A stretch of 64,000 nucleotides of DNA from Edolisoma coerulescens (GCA_013397115.1 VWZW01004863.1:434001-498000), one strand, 5' to 3'. Counted from the stretch's first letter, positions 1-14,012 are shown. Notes: a model not told the origin generated them from the letters alone. Made by a program: numbers and translations.

Positions 1-3000
1 AATTGTTAATATTCTGTTATCTTCCTTTTTTAAACATTTAAGTCCATTTCGACTTAGAATTAGCATATTTTTGTTCAATTATTTAATGTATTACTGTTAA
101 GAAGACCATGCTCCACAGTTTGTGTCCTACATCTGTATATTTTTTCCTAAATTCAACGTGCTTAATAGAGGAGAAAGCAGTCATTTATTTCAACATGTCA
201 TTAATTTTCTCAAATTGCTCTGCTTCTTGGTCAATAGAATAGGCTTTTCAATGTAGTGTAAACTAATTGCAGTCACAAGAAAGTGATATTAACACAAATG
301 ACATGTTTTTAAATAAGAAATATTACCAAATACTCAATGTATTTAGTCTGCACAGGACTGGGCTTTGAATAAGTTTGGAATATAGCTGGCATATTAACAA
401 TGCTTGTCAAGCAGAAAGAGGGAAAGGCTGCCCTTCAGAGATGGGGGTTAATTTAATCTAAACTGCCTGATGGTCTTCAGTTTGGCAGCTCCATTTCGCC
501 TGATGGAAGAGCAGAGGTGAACCATCACCCTGTCCCCTGCCTGTCCCTGTTTCAGCAGGGATGGGTTCAGGGGGGCTGGATCACACTGCTCCCAGGGAAT
601 GAGGCAGTCAGGGCAAAGGGCTGCTGAGGGTCTTGGCAGCACCTGTGCTGCTGTGCCAATAGTCTGCAGCAAAAGAGCAGTCTGTGGAAAAAGCCCATGT
701 AAATTAGCTCCATTGCTATGAAATCAATAGGGCTGGAGATTCACCTCCCTGGAGGGTTTCTTTTGTTTAATGGTAAACAGCAGAAACTGACTTTACGATG
801 TTAAACTGAAATTATCCCCCTTCTTCATTTAACTGTCATAGGAAAGTTGACTCCAGCCCCAGTGAAAGCAAGTATCCAGGATCTTCTACACAGGGGACAA
901 AAACCTTGGTTAGTCCTCTGCACCACAGACATCTACTTCATGGCCTTTATGTTCCTCCTGCCAGGAACTGAGGCTGGCAGGACAGCTGCTAAAATGTGAT
1001 CAAAGATACAGTCAATTGCCTCAAAAACCTGAAAGAATTGCTGACAGGCCACGGTTCTTCCGTACTAGATGGAAAGAACTATGCACGTGGGGAAGGATCT
1101 TTCTATGTATAGATCTGATATTGAATAATCTGAGAATGGTACCTGTTTACTCTTTATGTCAAAAAAATGCATTCACAGGGGACAGTATCAAGCAAAGAAA
1201 GGCACTTTAATGTTAGTTTTGCTGTTTTGATGGTTATTTTTTGAAAGTATGAACTAGTGGATATGGTTATGTGTGAGCATAGTGGTAGGAAGATGTGAGT
1301 CTTTGCATCTCTGTTTAAGAGTCCAGCTGTGCACACACTGACACTGTGATTCATATGCTGACCTTAATTCATATTACAATGCCCCTTGACAGTGTGCCAG
1401 CTGTGAACATGCACATGAAGAATAACAGGATTTGTCCTTGTGTTCTGTCATGAAAATATGAAGCTTGTCAGCCTTCTTTTAGTTAGCTTTGCCTTGTTGG
1501 ATACTATAAACAAGGGTATGCAATGTCATGAAGTATATGGAAGATACTGATACTACCCGTCAGGAAGATCTAATTGGTTAATGTTGGATTGGAATATTAA
1601 TTGCATATAATGCAACCAATTGGAGAGAGCAAGGCAGAGTTTTTAAACTAGACCTGATAGACAATTTGACTTTATACAAATGAAACCATAGTTATCTTTT
1701 CATTAGATGGAAATAACACTAAAAGTTATGGAATGGAACATTGGCAGAGTTTTCAGCTGCTTATTTTACCATTGGTATTCAATCTAAGAACTGAGAGAGC
1801 CCTGCTATTAAATTGTTTAAACCCCCCCCGCCCCAATTTCCAGTAAAAAAAATCAGATGAAAATGCTTGCTAACCAAAATAAACCAGCAGATAACTTGTT
1901 TTAAAACTGTTTGATTTTAATGGAAGGTAGGTTTTTAGGTAAATGGCTGATTTAGAGAACAGGGTTTTGTGATTTGGAACAGAATATTTTCTGGACCTGA
2001 AAAAAAAGGGTTGAGTAATACCACAAATGACTGCAATATTGTCATTACTAAGGAGCAGAAACTTTTGTCCAAAACTTGGTGATTGCTCATCCTTTCTTTC
2101 TCTTAGATACCCATTGCAGGAAACAGTCTCTGGTGAACTTATGGGGACAACAGCCCCCTTTCTGCACTAGTTTGGTGTAGGGACAGTGCCTTGTACAGCT
2201 TCCGGCTGAAACTAGCCAGTAGAATGCAGCAAAATGGGCAGTTTATCATTTGTGAGGATTACATGTCTGTATAGGGAAGCTTCTTGTTTGGGCTGCATAT
2301 GCTGCCCTGCAGCACTCCTTTAATTTTACCTCTTGGGCAGCTCTGCTTTAAGAGTGTATCTTCAGGATTGTACACAGTCCCACCCCAAAGCCAGAGCATG
2401 CAATTCAGTAAAAATACTGCTTTCAGTTTCACTGAGAGAACGGGTTCAGTTTGTGCTCCTCAAAGAAGGGATTTGTATCTGATAAGCCTGCACAGTGGCA
2501 TCCAGCTTGCTGGTATTTTTTTTTCATGAAACACTGTTTTTCATGTATGGACACAGGCTTGGGAGGAAGAAGAGGCCCTCTGCTTCTCAGACCTTTTAGC
2601 AGTGGTACTGTTGAATTCTTGCCATTTTGTCCCCTTGTGCAATAATGACTTCAAAATCCTTTCTGCAAGGGCATATATCAATCCTTCAGTTCCTGCTTCT
2701 GTGCTTAGTTGAGCTGGATCTGGTATGAAGAAACACTGCTTGTGTTTAACTTTTGTGTTGCCTTGACACTGACAATACACCTAGAAAATTGGTGATATAT
2801 TTTCTTTTTTTTTCCCCTGGTAAATACTGCATTCCAAGCTTGTCATAGCTATCCTTCCCAGACATTATTTCACATGATTATGTTGTTTTACATTAGTTAT
2901 GCTCTGCAGATTGATAGGAACAATATTTCTGTCACCACAGGCTCTGCCCTAAAAATATCCGTACATATAATGCTAAAAGAAAGACAAAGCTAAGGCATGA

Positions 3001-5024
3001 GCAGGTCAGGTAAACTGTTATTGACTTAGATATCTGACTAAAGAGGGCAGAAAGAGCAGAGAAAAGGATCTGTGTTCAAAGAGAAAGGCGAGAGCAGCTT
3101 ATGTTTAAAAAGCGAAAGAACACATTTCTTATTTCACCACTCATCACGTGTGAGTTCTAGTTGAAATATTACCTGCAGTTTGGCAATAAGTAATCTGTTT
3201 GTAGGATCAGTCCCTTGCTGTTCGAAAGGGGGAAGAGACTGAAGTGTCCAAATGTCGCAAAACCAAGCCAAACCAGAACCAAAAGTAGATGAGATCTGTT
3301 AAGTTCTTTAGATGATCTGAGATTCTTTTCAGTGAAGATGCATGTTGACTATCTGAGTAAATAGCATGTATTTTTTTTCTTAATTAATATAACTCCACTG
3401 CAGATAACAAATCTCTATTTTTCAATTAGCTAAATCTCTCCATCTCTCTGTTGGGTTTTTTTCCCCCCAAGACTAGAACAAAAGAGTTGAGATGTTAAGC
3501 ATTGTGTAGTCCACCTGATAATTTTTAGTATTATATGTACTTACAGATTTTTCTTAGAAGCTTAATGAAACAGAGTGGTTGCATCAGTGCTTACTTTGTA
3601 GTTACAGTGAAGCATGTACAAGAAGAATCAGACAGATTGGTACAGTCTGCTATTAGCAAGAAATAATTTCATCTGTTAGATAGGTTTGTAATACCATGTT
3701 GTTTTGGATTTTTTTAATCTATGATCCTTTACTACAAATGTTTCAAGAAACAGTCTTGGGTTCAAGGGAATGAGCACTGAATATATGAATATATACATTG
3801 CTTGTTTTACAAGTTTAAGCCCTATTGGTTATGCACACAGTATAGAGCATTCGGACCCACTGCTGAGAGGCTTATAAATGTTTCACGTATGGCACCATGA
3901 GACCTTGTGTATGAGTTCAGATAATTCAGAGATTGCTCCATTTCGCACAGCCTTCTTGGAAGAATGTATTAGGTCAGTGAGTATCAACATTACATACTGT
4001 GCTTTGTCCTTCCTTTCTTCTGACTCATCTAGTGCTAAAGGAGAACTTAGATTGGACTGGGTCTAGGGTTTCCCTTGTGTAAGCAGGGAGAATAATTAAA
4101 AAGGCTCAGTTAATTAGCATTTGTGAGTTGTTCAGACCTTACAGTGATAAGGTCCATAAAAATGCCAAGATAAAAAATACAAATTATTTACTTGAAGGTC
4201 ATAATCCTCTGCCCTTTGTCAACATTATCCTGTAAGATTGTTATGTTCATAGCAGTATAATATCTTTCTGCAGCATTTCTCTTTTGAAAAAGTCATAATA
4301 CTTTATAATGAATGAACTAATTATCACAATACCTTTTGAGGTGGTATGTGTTTTTTTATTATAATGCTTTGAGAGCTTAAATTACAATATATGCAGGTTA
4401 GTTGTCCATGGGAGGCCTATGTGGAGCTAAAAATAAAACATAGGTCTGTTGAAACTGTTGGCCTCTGATTTTGCTCTTTTGCTTTGATTTGTGAGGAGAG
4501 AAATTAATGCTATCAGATGCTATCTAGCAAAGAGAGCCTAAGGAGCACTGGAGCATAAGGAATGGATACGCAGTTAGAATCTCTAGGTTTAGAGATTCAC
4601 CTAGAATTTGGGGCTCTACTTGTTTTGCTTACTTAAAAGTATAACCTAAAAGTCTGTGATGCTAATGATAGTGTTTCATTCTGGAGTGTTTGTTCATCAG
4701 TCAGATACATAGGTTCTGTAGAATGATTCAGATGTCTTTACTGAAAGTCAGACTGATGCTTTCAGGGATGACACCAGTCCAACAAAATTTAGTGTAAGGC
4801 TTTCTCAGGTGTGCTGCTCTTGACCTACTCTGTACAACCCTTGAGTCATACAGTTCTCAGGAGATCTGATTACTGCTGCAGCTTGGCATAATGTTTGTTA
4901 TTACAATCAGAGTGTAAACCAATCTGGTGTTAACAACGGGAGAAAAGGGCTAGAAGTGGAGTAGGAATCTGGCCACCAGCTGTCTGTCTATGCTGCTACC
5001 TGCCCAGCTTATCTCATGGGTCAT
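1..5024. other. AT-rich non-coding stretch, no gene seen
   Basis: No open frame here is longer than about 80 codons. None carries a recognisable motif or a convincing pair of splice sites. The only texture is short homopolymer runs, such as the C-run near 1825 and T-runs near 2808 and 3370. It reads as intron or intergenic DNA. Deeply decayed repeats could still be present below what the eye can pick up. Confidence 0.6.
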
Positions 5025-5379
5025 TGCACTGCGTTTGCATGGCAAGGTTTTGGTAGTGGGGGTTGCTGCTAGGGTGGCTTTTGTGAGAAGCTGCTGGAAG
5101 CTTCCCCTGTGTCCAATGGAGCCAGTGCCAGCTGGCTCCAAGATGCACCTGCTGCTGGTCAAGGCTGAGCCCATCAGTGATGGTGGTAGAGCTTCTGCGG
5201 TAACATAGGGGATAAAATTACTGCACAGAGGTGAATTGCAGGCGGAGAAGAGAGGAGTGAAAATATGTGAGAGAAACAGCCCTGCAGACACCCAGGTCAG
5301 TGAAGAAGGAGGGGAGGAGGTGCTACAGGCAGTGGAGCAGAGATTCCCCTGCAGCCATAGCAGGTGGCTGCCTGAAGGA

Positions 5380-5640
5380 AGCTGTGACCCTGTGGGAAAC
5401 CTGTGCTGGAGTAGGCTCCTGGAAGGACCTGGGAATGCATGGAGAGAGGAGCCCAGACTGGAGCAGGTTTTCTGGCAGGACTTGTGACCCCACAAGGAGC
5501 TGTTCTGAAGGACTGCACCCCGTGGAAGAGACTCATGCTTGAGCAGTCTGTGCAGAACTGCAGCCTGTGGGAGGGACACGCATTGGAGAAGTTTGTGGAG
5601 AACTATTTTCCATGGGAAGCATCCCACACTGGAGCAGGGG
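5380..5640 (+). repeat. Degenerate tandem repeat inside the LTR
   Basis: Within the solo LTR a unit of roughly 45-50 bp recurs in degraded form. It has the pattern 'ggagcag/ggagaag...tgtgcagaactgcagcctgtggga...'. Clear instances start near 5460, 5538 and 5585, and weaker ones lie upstream. Internal minisatellites are common in this LTR type and make length differ between copies. Unit boundaries are approximate. Confidence 0.6.
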
Positions 5641-5853
5641 AAGAGTGTGAAGAGTCCTCTTCCTGGGGACAAAGGTGCAGCAGAGAAAATTTGGGATAAA
5701 CTGACAGCAGCTCCCGTTTTCCATCCCCCAGCACCACTGAGAGGGAGAAAGCAGAGAAAATGGGGAGTAAAATCAAGGAAGATGGTGGGGTGAGGGGAAG
5801 ATGTTTTAAAGATTTCATTTTATTTCTCAAATTCCTCCTCTGATTTGATTGAC

Positions 5854-5859
5854 ATTAAA
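5854..5859 (+). promoter_or_regulatory. LTR polyadenylation signal ATTAAA
   Basis: ATTAAA lies about 185 bp before the LTR 3' end, followed by a T-rich stretch. This is the expected position of the retroviral polyadenylation signal. Nothing here shows that it is used. Confidence 0.5.
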
Positions 5860-6043
5860 GTCAATTAATTTTCCCCAAGACGAGTCTGTTTTGCATGTGA
5901 TGCTGACTGCTTAGTGATCTCTGCTTATCCTTATCTCAACCCATGAGCCTTTTTCTATTTTCTCTCCTCTGTCTAATTGAGAAAGGGAGTGACAGAACGG
6001 GTTTGGTGGGCACCTGGCATCCAGCCAAGGTCAACCTACCACA

Positions 6044-9000
6044 GCCATACTGATCTCTCAAGAGTCTTGTATAGCACTGTAAAACTTTTTGTTACAGGCT
6101 GTCCATATTTTTGGTAAACCCTTTTGGGATCAGACATGAGATAACCACCCAATGACTGATAATTTTTAAACGTGCAAGATAACCTTTGTGGCTCTTTGTG
6201 ATGAATTGCCCTTGACATGAGGGAGGTTGCACATTTGTTTCTAGTTCTGAATCAGAGCCCAGAAGCAGAAAGGAATTGTGCTCTGGAAACTCGCCATAAC
6301 CAGGCTTGTGCCAGTCTGTAGCACAGCAGTTCTGCAGTGAGTCTGCATGGTCATCATTGTCATTACATCTCATCCTCTACATAACACTTTTTCCCCTGGC
6401 TGGTGTCTCAGGAATCATGACAGCCTTGCTGCAGGCAAATCAGAAACATCCTTGACCAAATCCCATGTTCACTCCATGACCTTATTGATCACTGGCAGTG
6501 TCTTCTACCTGTCTGAGGTTTGCCCAGAATTTTAGTTCTTTTTTTTTTTTTTTTTTTTTTCTTCCAGGGAAATATATGAATTGAACATGTATCATGTGAA
6601 GATACCTACCTGCTTTGGTGGTGTTGCTTGCCCAACCAAATTCTTGTGAATTGTAGTGTCCAAAGGGTCTTGAGCCGCATCCTTAGTTCTTACTGGGTGC
6701 CCAAAGACTGAGCCTTTGATAGCTGAAGATTTGCTTTGAAAAGAAACTGTTCAGCCCATCCTGAGAAGATACCTACCTTCTTATTACAGTTAACAAAACT
6801 GACATTTTCCAAGGACTTTCCAAGCAAATGCTTCCACTCCTTTCCCACTGCTGCTGTTTTGATTATTTTAGTTACTGACAATGTAAGGAGCTTTTATTTC
6901 TTGTGTTGGTGCTTTCCCTGTCCTGTAGACCTGTGCTAATCCTGGTTCTTCACCTGAAAAAATTGCCTGTAGGAAACCTGGTGCAGGATTGGCTTTCCTG
7001 GCTGTGTTCGCTCATGTGCTTTGATTGTCGGGGAGGTTCTGCCACGCCTCCATTCACATTTTTGCTGGATCAATGCAGCTGTCTGTACTGAACAAAAACT
7101 ATTAGTTGCATGTGCTGTAGTGGAGAGCATATTGTGTGGTGTTCTCTCCAGGGCTTTAGGGGTGTGTTGGCTGGAAACAAGGATGAACCTTGGAGCTGGA
7201 CAATCTCCTGAAGATGCACTACAGCTATGCAGTATGAACAGACTGACTCCTTGGTTGCCTCTGAAGGTGCTCCTAGAGGCACCTCCCCAGCATATATGCT
7301 GGCCATAGAGCTATGTATGTATTCAGTGGAGGGCTGAACAAAGAAGTGAAGTGGATATTAATGCATAAGAATGGAGTTGAAGAAGAACAAGAGGAAGATT
7401 ATGCCATTGTTTGAGATTTATTTTACAAAGCTTTTTATATTAGACTTTTATTTCTGTGGCCCTCAAGAATTAAAAGACACCATAATTCATGCCCAATGCA
7501 GTCTGCTTTACAACTGATACTTAATATTTTTATGAGGCAGTTATGTTTTCAAAGTATGTTACATTTTCATGGAGTTACATGGTATTGCATATGAATCATT
7601 AAAAATTCCTTAATTAAATTAGTAGGTGTGTATCAGGGTGCATGCGTTGCCAACATTTGTAGATATTCACAATTTCAACCTGTCCAGAGGACCTTGGTCT
7701 CTAGAGTAATAATGTAAAATTAGCACTCTATATCTACCAAGAAGTTGCATCCATGCAGGATATTGTGGTGATTTTGTGTGGTTTAAAGATGTATCTACTC
7801 TCTACTGGAAGTAGAGTCCATACTGGAAAAGGCATAAAAGGTTCCAGGGCTTGAAATGATGTATTGTTCTTGGGACCTTTGTTTCCAGAAGCAAATCAGA
7901 AAAATAAATTTCCTTTACACTGAATTTGGGATTAAACTTTAGACCCAGTGAATGCTGCCTTTATTTCTTCTTGGATCAGTGTTTCCATGTAAATGTCTTC
8001 TCATGGTTTATTGCCATTTATTTTGGGATGTCATGGTATCGCTGGGATAATTTGGATCATAAAAACAGGAACAGTTCTCTTTTAGACATCGTGTACTTGG
8101 TATGTTTGCACTTGGTAGAAGTTTCCAAGAATGCTCCTTTTTTTTTTTTTTCTTAAGGGCATTTTTCTAGCTCCCATTTGCTTTTCAGACAGGCAGTTAT
8201 TTTTAAAACTAGAATGAGAATATGTTGAGAAGCAAAGTGCAGTTCTTTCCATTTAAATCGAAAATTTAGTTTTGAACATAATTAATATATTGCCAAATTT
8301 TTTTTTTGTTTTGTTTTCATTAATCTGTAAAGAGTTTTTGATATATCTGGATGTGGTTTTCTAAATAGAACCTTGGCAAACTTCCACTGCAAGCTAGTTT
8401 TTAGTGCTATTTCATTAGCTGACTTATCAAAATACTGTAATCAATGCCTGTCATAACATAACTACATGACCCTTTTGAGTAGCCCAAGTGCCTACATTTG
8501 CTTCTCTCTGAAAGGAGTATTAATTCCTAAGGGAAACAGAAGGTCAAATCAACACTGGCAAACTTGCTTTCTATCTGTTTGTCTATATGGTTTAGAAATA
8601 ATGAATTTTTTTAGAGGCTCATTTTTCGTAAATTTCCTTGTAAGGCACTTGGGGACATACTTCTTTTTTCCTTTTCTTTTTTTTTTCTTTTCTGATAATG
8701 CATTACTGAAAATTGTTGGATTCTGATGAGGCAAAAAGACAGCATGGTATATGAATACACAGCAATCAGTGGATGGTATTGAATGAGATGTATGACTTCT
8801 GTTGCAGAAATTTGAAATAATCTTGTTAATTATCATATGGGCCTGGACAAATTGAAAGAAGTTGCAGCTCTACAAAGACTCACCTAACATTAAGACAATG
8901 AGCAGAATGCTGAGTTGTTGTTTAATAAGATCCTTGAACAGATAATTGATATATTGTTTTGTTTTGAGTTGTAGGATGAGATGGAAATGAACGAGATTTT

Positions 9001-10065
9001 TCATGAAGTTTTTGTATCTGATCTGTTATTTCTGTAGTCAGTTTTAGGTTTGACAAGATTGTTTCTGCTTACCTTTGAATTTTTGGGGATAATCTGTGTG
9101 CAATAGGAAGGAAGTTTTTGTTTTGTTTTGTTTTTAAAACTGCCCAACAAAACTTTACTTTTACAAATTTATTTATGTAATGTATTCTACATGAAATATG
9201 AATTCAGAAAGTTAAAATTATTTTGCTACTTTGAGTGTATATGTAGGTAGATTTGATGGAAATAAATTTACTTTTTTTAAAGGTACATATTTTTAATACA
9301 AATTTTCTGACATTAACTCTGAGGTGATTAATAATGTAACTCATTAATTTTATTTTAGCCTAGGTGTTTGAAATTTGATTTTGATTATATGTATCCTATG
9401 ATTTTATAATGACTGTTTCTTTCTTTGTGAAAAAAATTAACTCATCAGCTACAAAGCTATTTTATGAGAGCTACTTTCTGTAAATGTCTGAAGGGACTCT
9501 CAGAGGCATTTTAAAGTGTGGGGTACCCAATATATCTTTAGAGGGTTTTGGTGGTGAACACTGTATTAAACTGTTTTAAATAAAACACCAGACTCTTGCT
9601 AATCACTTTTTGCTAGTTGAATGTCAGGGTAGTTTATGGAAAGAGAGTTGCTCTCTGACATTCTTCATTCTTAGACTGGTTTGCTAATAATGTTAGACCA
9701 CAACTGTAGGAATTAAATATTGTAATTTTATCAGTAGTGTCTATATAAACAAACATTTCAGCATTTTATTCATCTTGGATTGTTTTGGTTTCCTTTAGTG
9801 TTTTGTGGGGTTTTTTTGTTATCTGCTGAAAAACAAAATCAAAAAACATTTCCCTGTGTGTTTTCCAGATCTTTGAAAGATTTGTAAATATGCAGTCAAA
9901 AGAGATGGAAATTATGTCTTATGTGTATTTGTTTTAGTGCATATCTAAAGCCAATACAAGAACCTTTAGTTGTATTAAAAAAATCAAAAAATATTAATCA
10001 ATAGCAGAAACTACAAAACAAGGAAAGCACATATAGGTTACACCATTGGATTATTCTTATTTCAG
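6044..10065. other. AT-rich non-coding stretch with poly-T tracts
   Basis: No gene is recognisable. There is a run of 22 T at 6539-6560, a T-run near 8138, and a T/C-rich run at about 8660-8690. The 14-bp string 'gaagatacctacct' occurs twice, near 6599 and 6766; this may be chance or a small duplication. The frames at 7021-7308 (both strands) and 8466-8836 show no motif. Confidence 0.55.
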
Positions 10066-10135
10066 CAGGGACGATGTCCTCAGAATCACACCCGAGGACC
10101 CAAAAGTGAAGAAATATGTAGAGACTATCATTTAG
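10066..10135 (+). other. Candidate small exon or conserved island (function unknown)
   Basis: A pyrimidine-rich run ending in 'ttatttcagcag' (a NAGNAG-type acceptor) precedes an island with two CpGs in otherwise AT-rich DNA. From 10067 it reads RDDVLRITPEDPKVKKYVETII and then stops at 10133-10135. A moderate donor-like GTGAAG at 10106 would give a micro-exon of about 40 bp instead. The peptide looks protein-like, vaguely like a propeptide stretch, but I cannot assign a family. It may be chance, a non-coding RNA exon, or a real exon of a gene running on the + strand. Confidence 0.22.
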
Positions 10136-13100
10136 ATGTAGCATTTATTCTTTGACTTTTTTCTTTATGGAACTAAGTGTTTTTTCAACTACTGAAAAAC
10201 ATGCTGTCTTGTTTAATTCTTTCTTTCTTTTGCTCTCATTGGCATAAGCAGAGCAAAATTAATTTCTTTTAATAGCCCGACAATTCTGAATCTAACTTAC
10301 TGCCTCTTTTTCAGCCTATCATCTGTATAATGGGACAAGGCAGTTGACTTTAACAAATTCTTATTTTATTACTTCTCTTATATCTTTTGTTGTTGTTATC
10401 CACAGTGGCATAGAGTAGCTGATCAAATTGTGTTGAATAACATCACAAAATTGAAAGTTAGTGGCTTTCACAGTGTGAAACCAATAAAGAGCTGCAATAT
10501 TGCTGTTCACATGACTGCACTACTACTGAGTTTTTGGGAACCTTCTTATACATCTATTAGTATGCTCCATTTGGAGCAGGAACTTGTTATTGGGTTGTGT
10601 GATATCTACAATTAAAGTTTCAGTGTGATATGTTCTAAGTGCATGATTATCTCATTTATCTTAATTGCATAGGCATTACATTGCCAAAATCAAACATGCA
10701 TTTATAAAGTCAGAATACATTCCTGAGGGCTTGTCAGAATATTCGGTAACTTATTATAGCTGTTCCTTGCTAACACAGGGCATATAAAAAGCACATAAAA
10801 TGGGGGTTTTTTTATATTGCTGGTAGGAGGGCAGTTCATATTATTCAAGGAAATCCTAAGAAATCATGGAAAATAGAGACTACACTGAAAGTTTTAGGAA
10901 GTTCTCTGTTAGAATTTCAGGGTTCCCTCTCTGACCATCCCTCTAAAGATATGATTTGATTTATAATTTTCCTCGATCTTTTTATGCAGTATATCTATTT
11001 CAGAAGAAGCTGATATAGCTAAGAGGTTCTGTTCCCGTTTTGAGACTGGGAAATTTATTGCATCTTGAAATTTTTTGAAAGAGATGGAATCTAGTAAAGC
11101 AAACAAGACTGACTGTAGCAATGCTATGAAAAATAGAAAACTCTTTACATTAATTTCTTTCTTTGGCTCATAAGAAGTAGGGAAATTCAGTGGGCCATCA
11201 TGGTGAACTATCTCTCTGTGTTAAGTTTCCCTTTTAGAAGGCATTAGTCCATTGCATAGAAATAAAAAGAAAAATTGCGTATCCTGAGTTTTTTAGATAA
11301 AAATAAATATTTGCATTTCCCACTTGGCTCAGCAAAAAGACAAGTAACAATACATGTGGCAGTGGGAGGCGATAATCAGATACCGCTGACATATCCTGAC
11401 TGCAAACTTTGTCTGGTGCTTCTGCCAAAGATCTAAAAAAGTCTAGAAGGATGTCTCAAGGATGTATTTCTGCTGCTTTTGCCTTGTTTGCAGTTCAAAA
11501 AAGACACAAGAGGCAGCAGATTTTTTTTTTTTTTTTTAGAAATTGGACAACTTTTTACTTTGGATAAAAACCTCTAACAAAGACTTCATTTAAGGCTGGT
11601 ATTAGGTTTTTTAAACTGGGAATTGCCATTTCTAGGGACTTGAGCATTTAGGTTCAATAAATAAATAAATGTCCTTGAGCTTCTGTTGTAGTTAAGATAG
11701 GAAATGTGTATGAATATTTACCAGTGTGTCTTCTCAAGCTTTAAGATATGCAGATCCTGTGCTAATGCTACACCTCCTATCTTTGCCAATATGCACAGGA
11801 GTGAAATTACTGCCTTTGTTTCATTTTTGGTTTTTCTTTGTTAGTTTGCAATCTCTCTCCAAAACTGAAACCTTCAAGTTTCACACATGCTACTGGCATT
11901 TCTCTGTAGTAACTGGAGTTATTTACAGAGCAAGAAGATCCAAGAGGGAAAAAGCAATGGTAAAAGTTATGTTTAAATGAAGTATTTGGAGACCTCTTAC
12001 ATCCTTCTCTTCTAGTGATGTTTAATGTCTGTAGAAGAAGTGGAATGTTCCCTTACTCTTGTGGAAACTAAAACATTTAGGTGAGATATGCAGACTTAGC
12101 TGCATGTAAGGGAGATCTGAGGAACAGCACCTTAGCTGAACTCCCTGTACTCCTCCTCTCATTCACAGCTCAAAAGGGAATAGAGATTTCAGGCATAATG
12201 CTTGGGGTTCGTGTTTATGGAAACTTTGCTCTTACGTTTACTCTTTATTCCTCGGTAGAGGTTGGCATTCTGCTCACTAAGTACTGGAGTGTAGCTCTCT
12301 GCATGTCTATGGAACTGTTTTAAAATACAAACCTGGATTTGGCAATCTTAATCCATAAATTTAATCCTACCCTGAATATCTGGAACATTTTCAGTGCTGT
12401 CAAATTGAATAAGATGTGGGAACAACAGGGAAATGAGTCAGAAAAAAGAAAGAACAAGACCCTCTTTAGGCTTTATCACCTACAGAGAAGGTGTCAGCTA
12501 ATTTATGCAAGCTAGATTTACTAGGATTTCTATACATTTGTTGATAAAAGTGACTAAGTGGATATGTAAATTGATCAAGCCTCAGCAGAGATGACCAAAA
12601 GAGAACGGTAGGCCTAGGCTCAGGGACCTCTCTTTGTTTTGTAAATGTGTCTGCTGGAGTACTTTCTGAGCAGAACTTTCAGTAGCCCCTGGAGAAAGGC
12701 TTTCTGTCTCTCTGCACATAAGCTTAGACCAGCTTGCTCTTCACACTTCTCAGCCTTTGAAGGAGTGACTAAACCCCTAAAGGCACCTTATGCCTGTCAA
12801 AACTGGACCCCAGTGGAACCAGGGACTGAGGGATTTTTGAAACAAAGAAAGTGCATAAGGGTCACTAGATCTCAGACTAGTGATTCAAGCAGTCTTTTGA
12901 AGAGACTGAAATCAGCTTTGGTCCCTGATCCTTCAGTGTTCTTATGCAATGTATCAATCATTACATAAACACAGAGGTTGTCCAGGGATTAGCTCTGATG
13001 AGAGTTTGGAGAATTCATATCTGTCAGTAGGTGGGATACATATAGAGTTTGCATCATTGTGTATTTTCCTGTTTATTTGTCATTTCAGTTAATAGAAATC

Positions 13101-14012
13101 TTAATATTTACATTCCAGGGTTTATACATATAGAATAATAACATTACTCTGTTAAAACAAATACAATACATATTTTCCACAGCATGAAAATAAAACTATT
13201 GTGATAGTAACTTTCATAACTACTTCAATGAGAGATAAGTAGCTAATTAGCTAGTCCAGAGGGTCAATATTTAAAGTTATGAAGAAGCAGCCCAGAGGAA
13301 AATTAGTGTACTCCACTAAATTACAAAAAAACCAACTTTTGGCTAAATTAACTGCAGCCCGTTGGAATTGAAAACTCATTTGCTTTCCTGTTACTGTCAT
13401 ACTGCTCTTATGCAAACATGTAATTTCCTTCTGTCATCCATAGTATTCCTTTAATTTTTAATATGCTTCAAGAAACAGGTGTCTAACAGCAAGGCTAGAT
13501 TTTAATTATTTATGTGTACTCATATCTTTAGCATATCCAGGCTAAACATCCACAGGTTTTTCTGTCACTTTTCATTTATACATTCTAAATTAGAATTAGT
13601 TACACGTGGTAGTTCTGTACAGATGTGGTCCGTGTGCCACAATAGATTCTGCATGCTAGTCCATGGTGTTTAGGGACATGACTATATCTAGTACTTTATT
13701 ATGGTTTAAAGTCTGTGTAGTTTCACCAGAAATGTGAGAATTCTTGGCCATTCCTTCCCTCTCACTGTCAACTGCAGAACATTACTCCATGAAGGTTAAA
13801 TGAAAAGTGTTTCTGTGCTCATGGAAAGTTAATGCTTTGCTGAGAGCACGGATTCATTGAAAGCTTTCCCAGACTCATTTCGTTACGTTTTATATTGCTT
13901 GTCTTGTACAAGTTTGTTACTGGTGCGGGTGTCATTCTAACTTAGGGTTTCCTTCTTATTCTATATAGGCAGTTTCTTAACCCCACAGGGTTTTTTAATT
14001 ACTATTTCCTAC
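10136..14012. other. Non-coding stretch, nothing specific seen
   Basis: This is AT-rich DNA with a poly-T run near 11521 and a short ATAA repeat near 11658. The 107-codon frame at 12645-12968 (+) has no recognisable motif and no supporting splice or start context. It is treated as chance. Confidence 0.55.

Larger units (their letters stand above)
5025..6043 (+). mobile_element. Solo LTR of an avian endogenous retrovirus (ERVL-like)
   Basis: The 1,019-bp block begins TGCACTGCG and ends CTACCACA, so it has the TG...CA ends of an LTR. It is flanked by GTCAT (5020-5024) and GCCAT (6044-6048), a 5-bp target-site duplication with one transition. The sequence matches my memory of a common avian LTR, including the end segment around 'cacctggcatccagcc' just before the terminus. 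An ATTAAA polyadenylation-type signal lies at 5854-5859, near the 3' end as expected for R/U5. There is no internal retroviral sequence on either side, so it is a solo LTR left by recombination. A 5-bp duplication fits ERVL-type integration but does not prove it. The middle part (about 5380-5640) is a degenerate tandem array. The 240-codon minus-strand frame at 4950-5672 is antisense to this LTR and is not a gene. Confidence 0.85.

Noticed and set aside
4950..5672. 240-codon open frame on the minus strand, the longest in the window
   Set aside because: It is antisense to the solo LTR at 5025-6043, whose GC-rich tandem units keep several frames open. No domain is recognisable.
6599..6780. 14-bp direct repeat 'gaagatacctacct' at two places
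   Set aside because: Too short, with no similarity around it. It may be chance.
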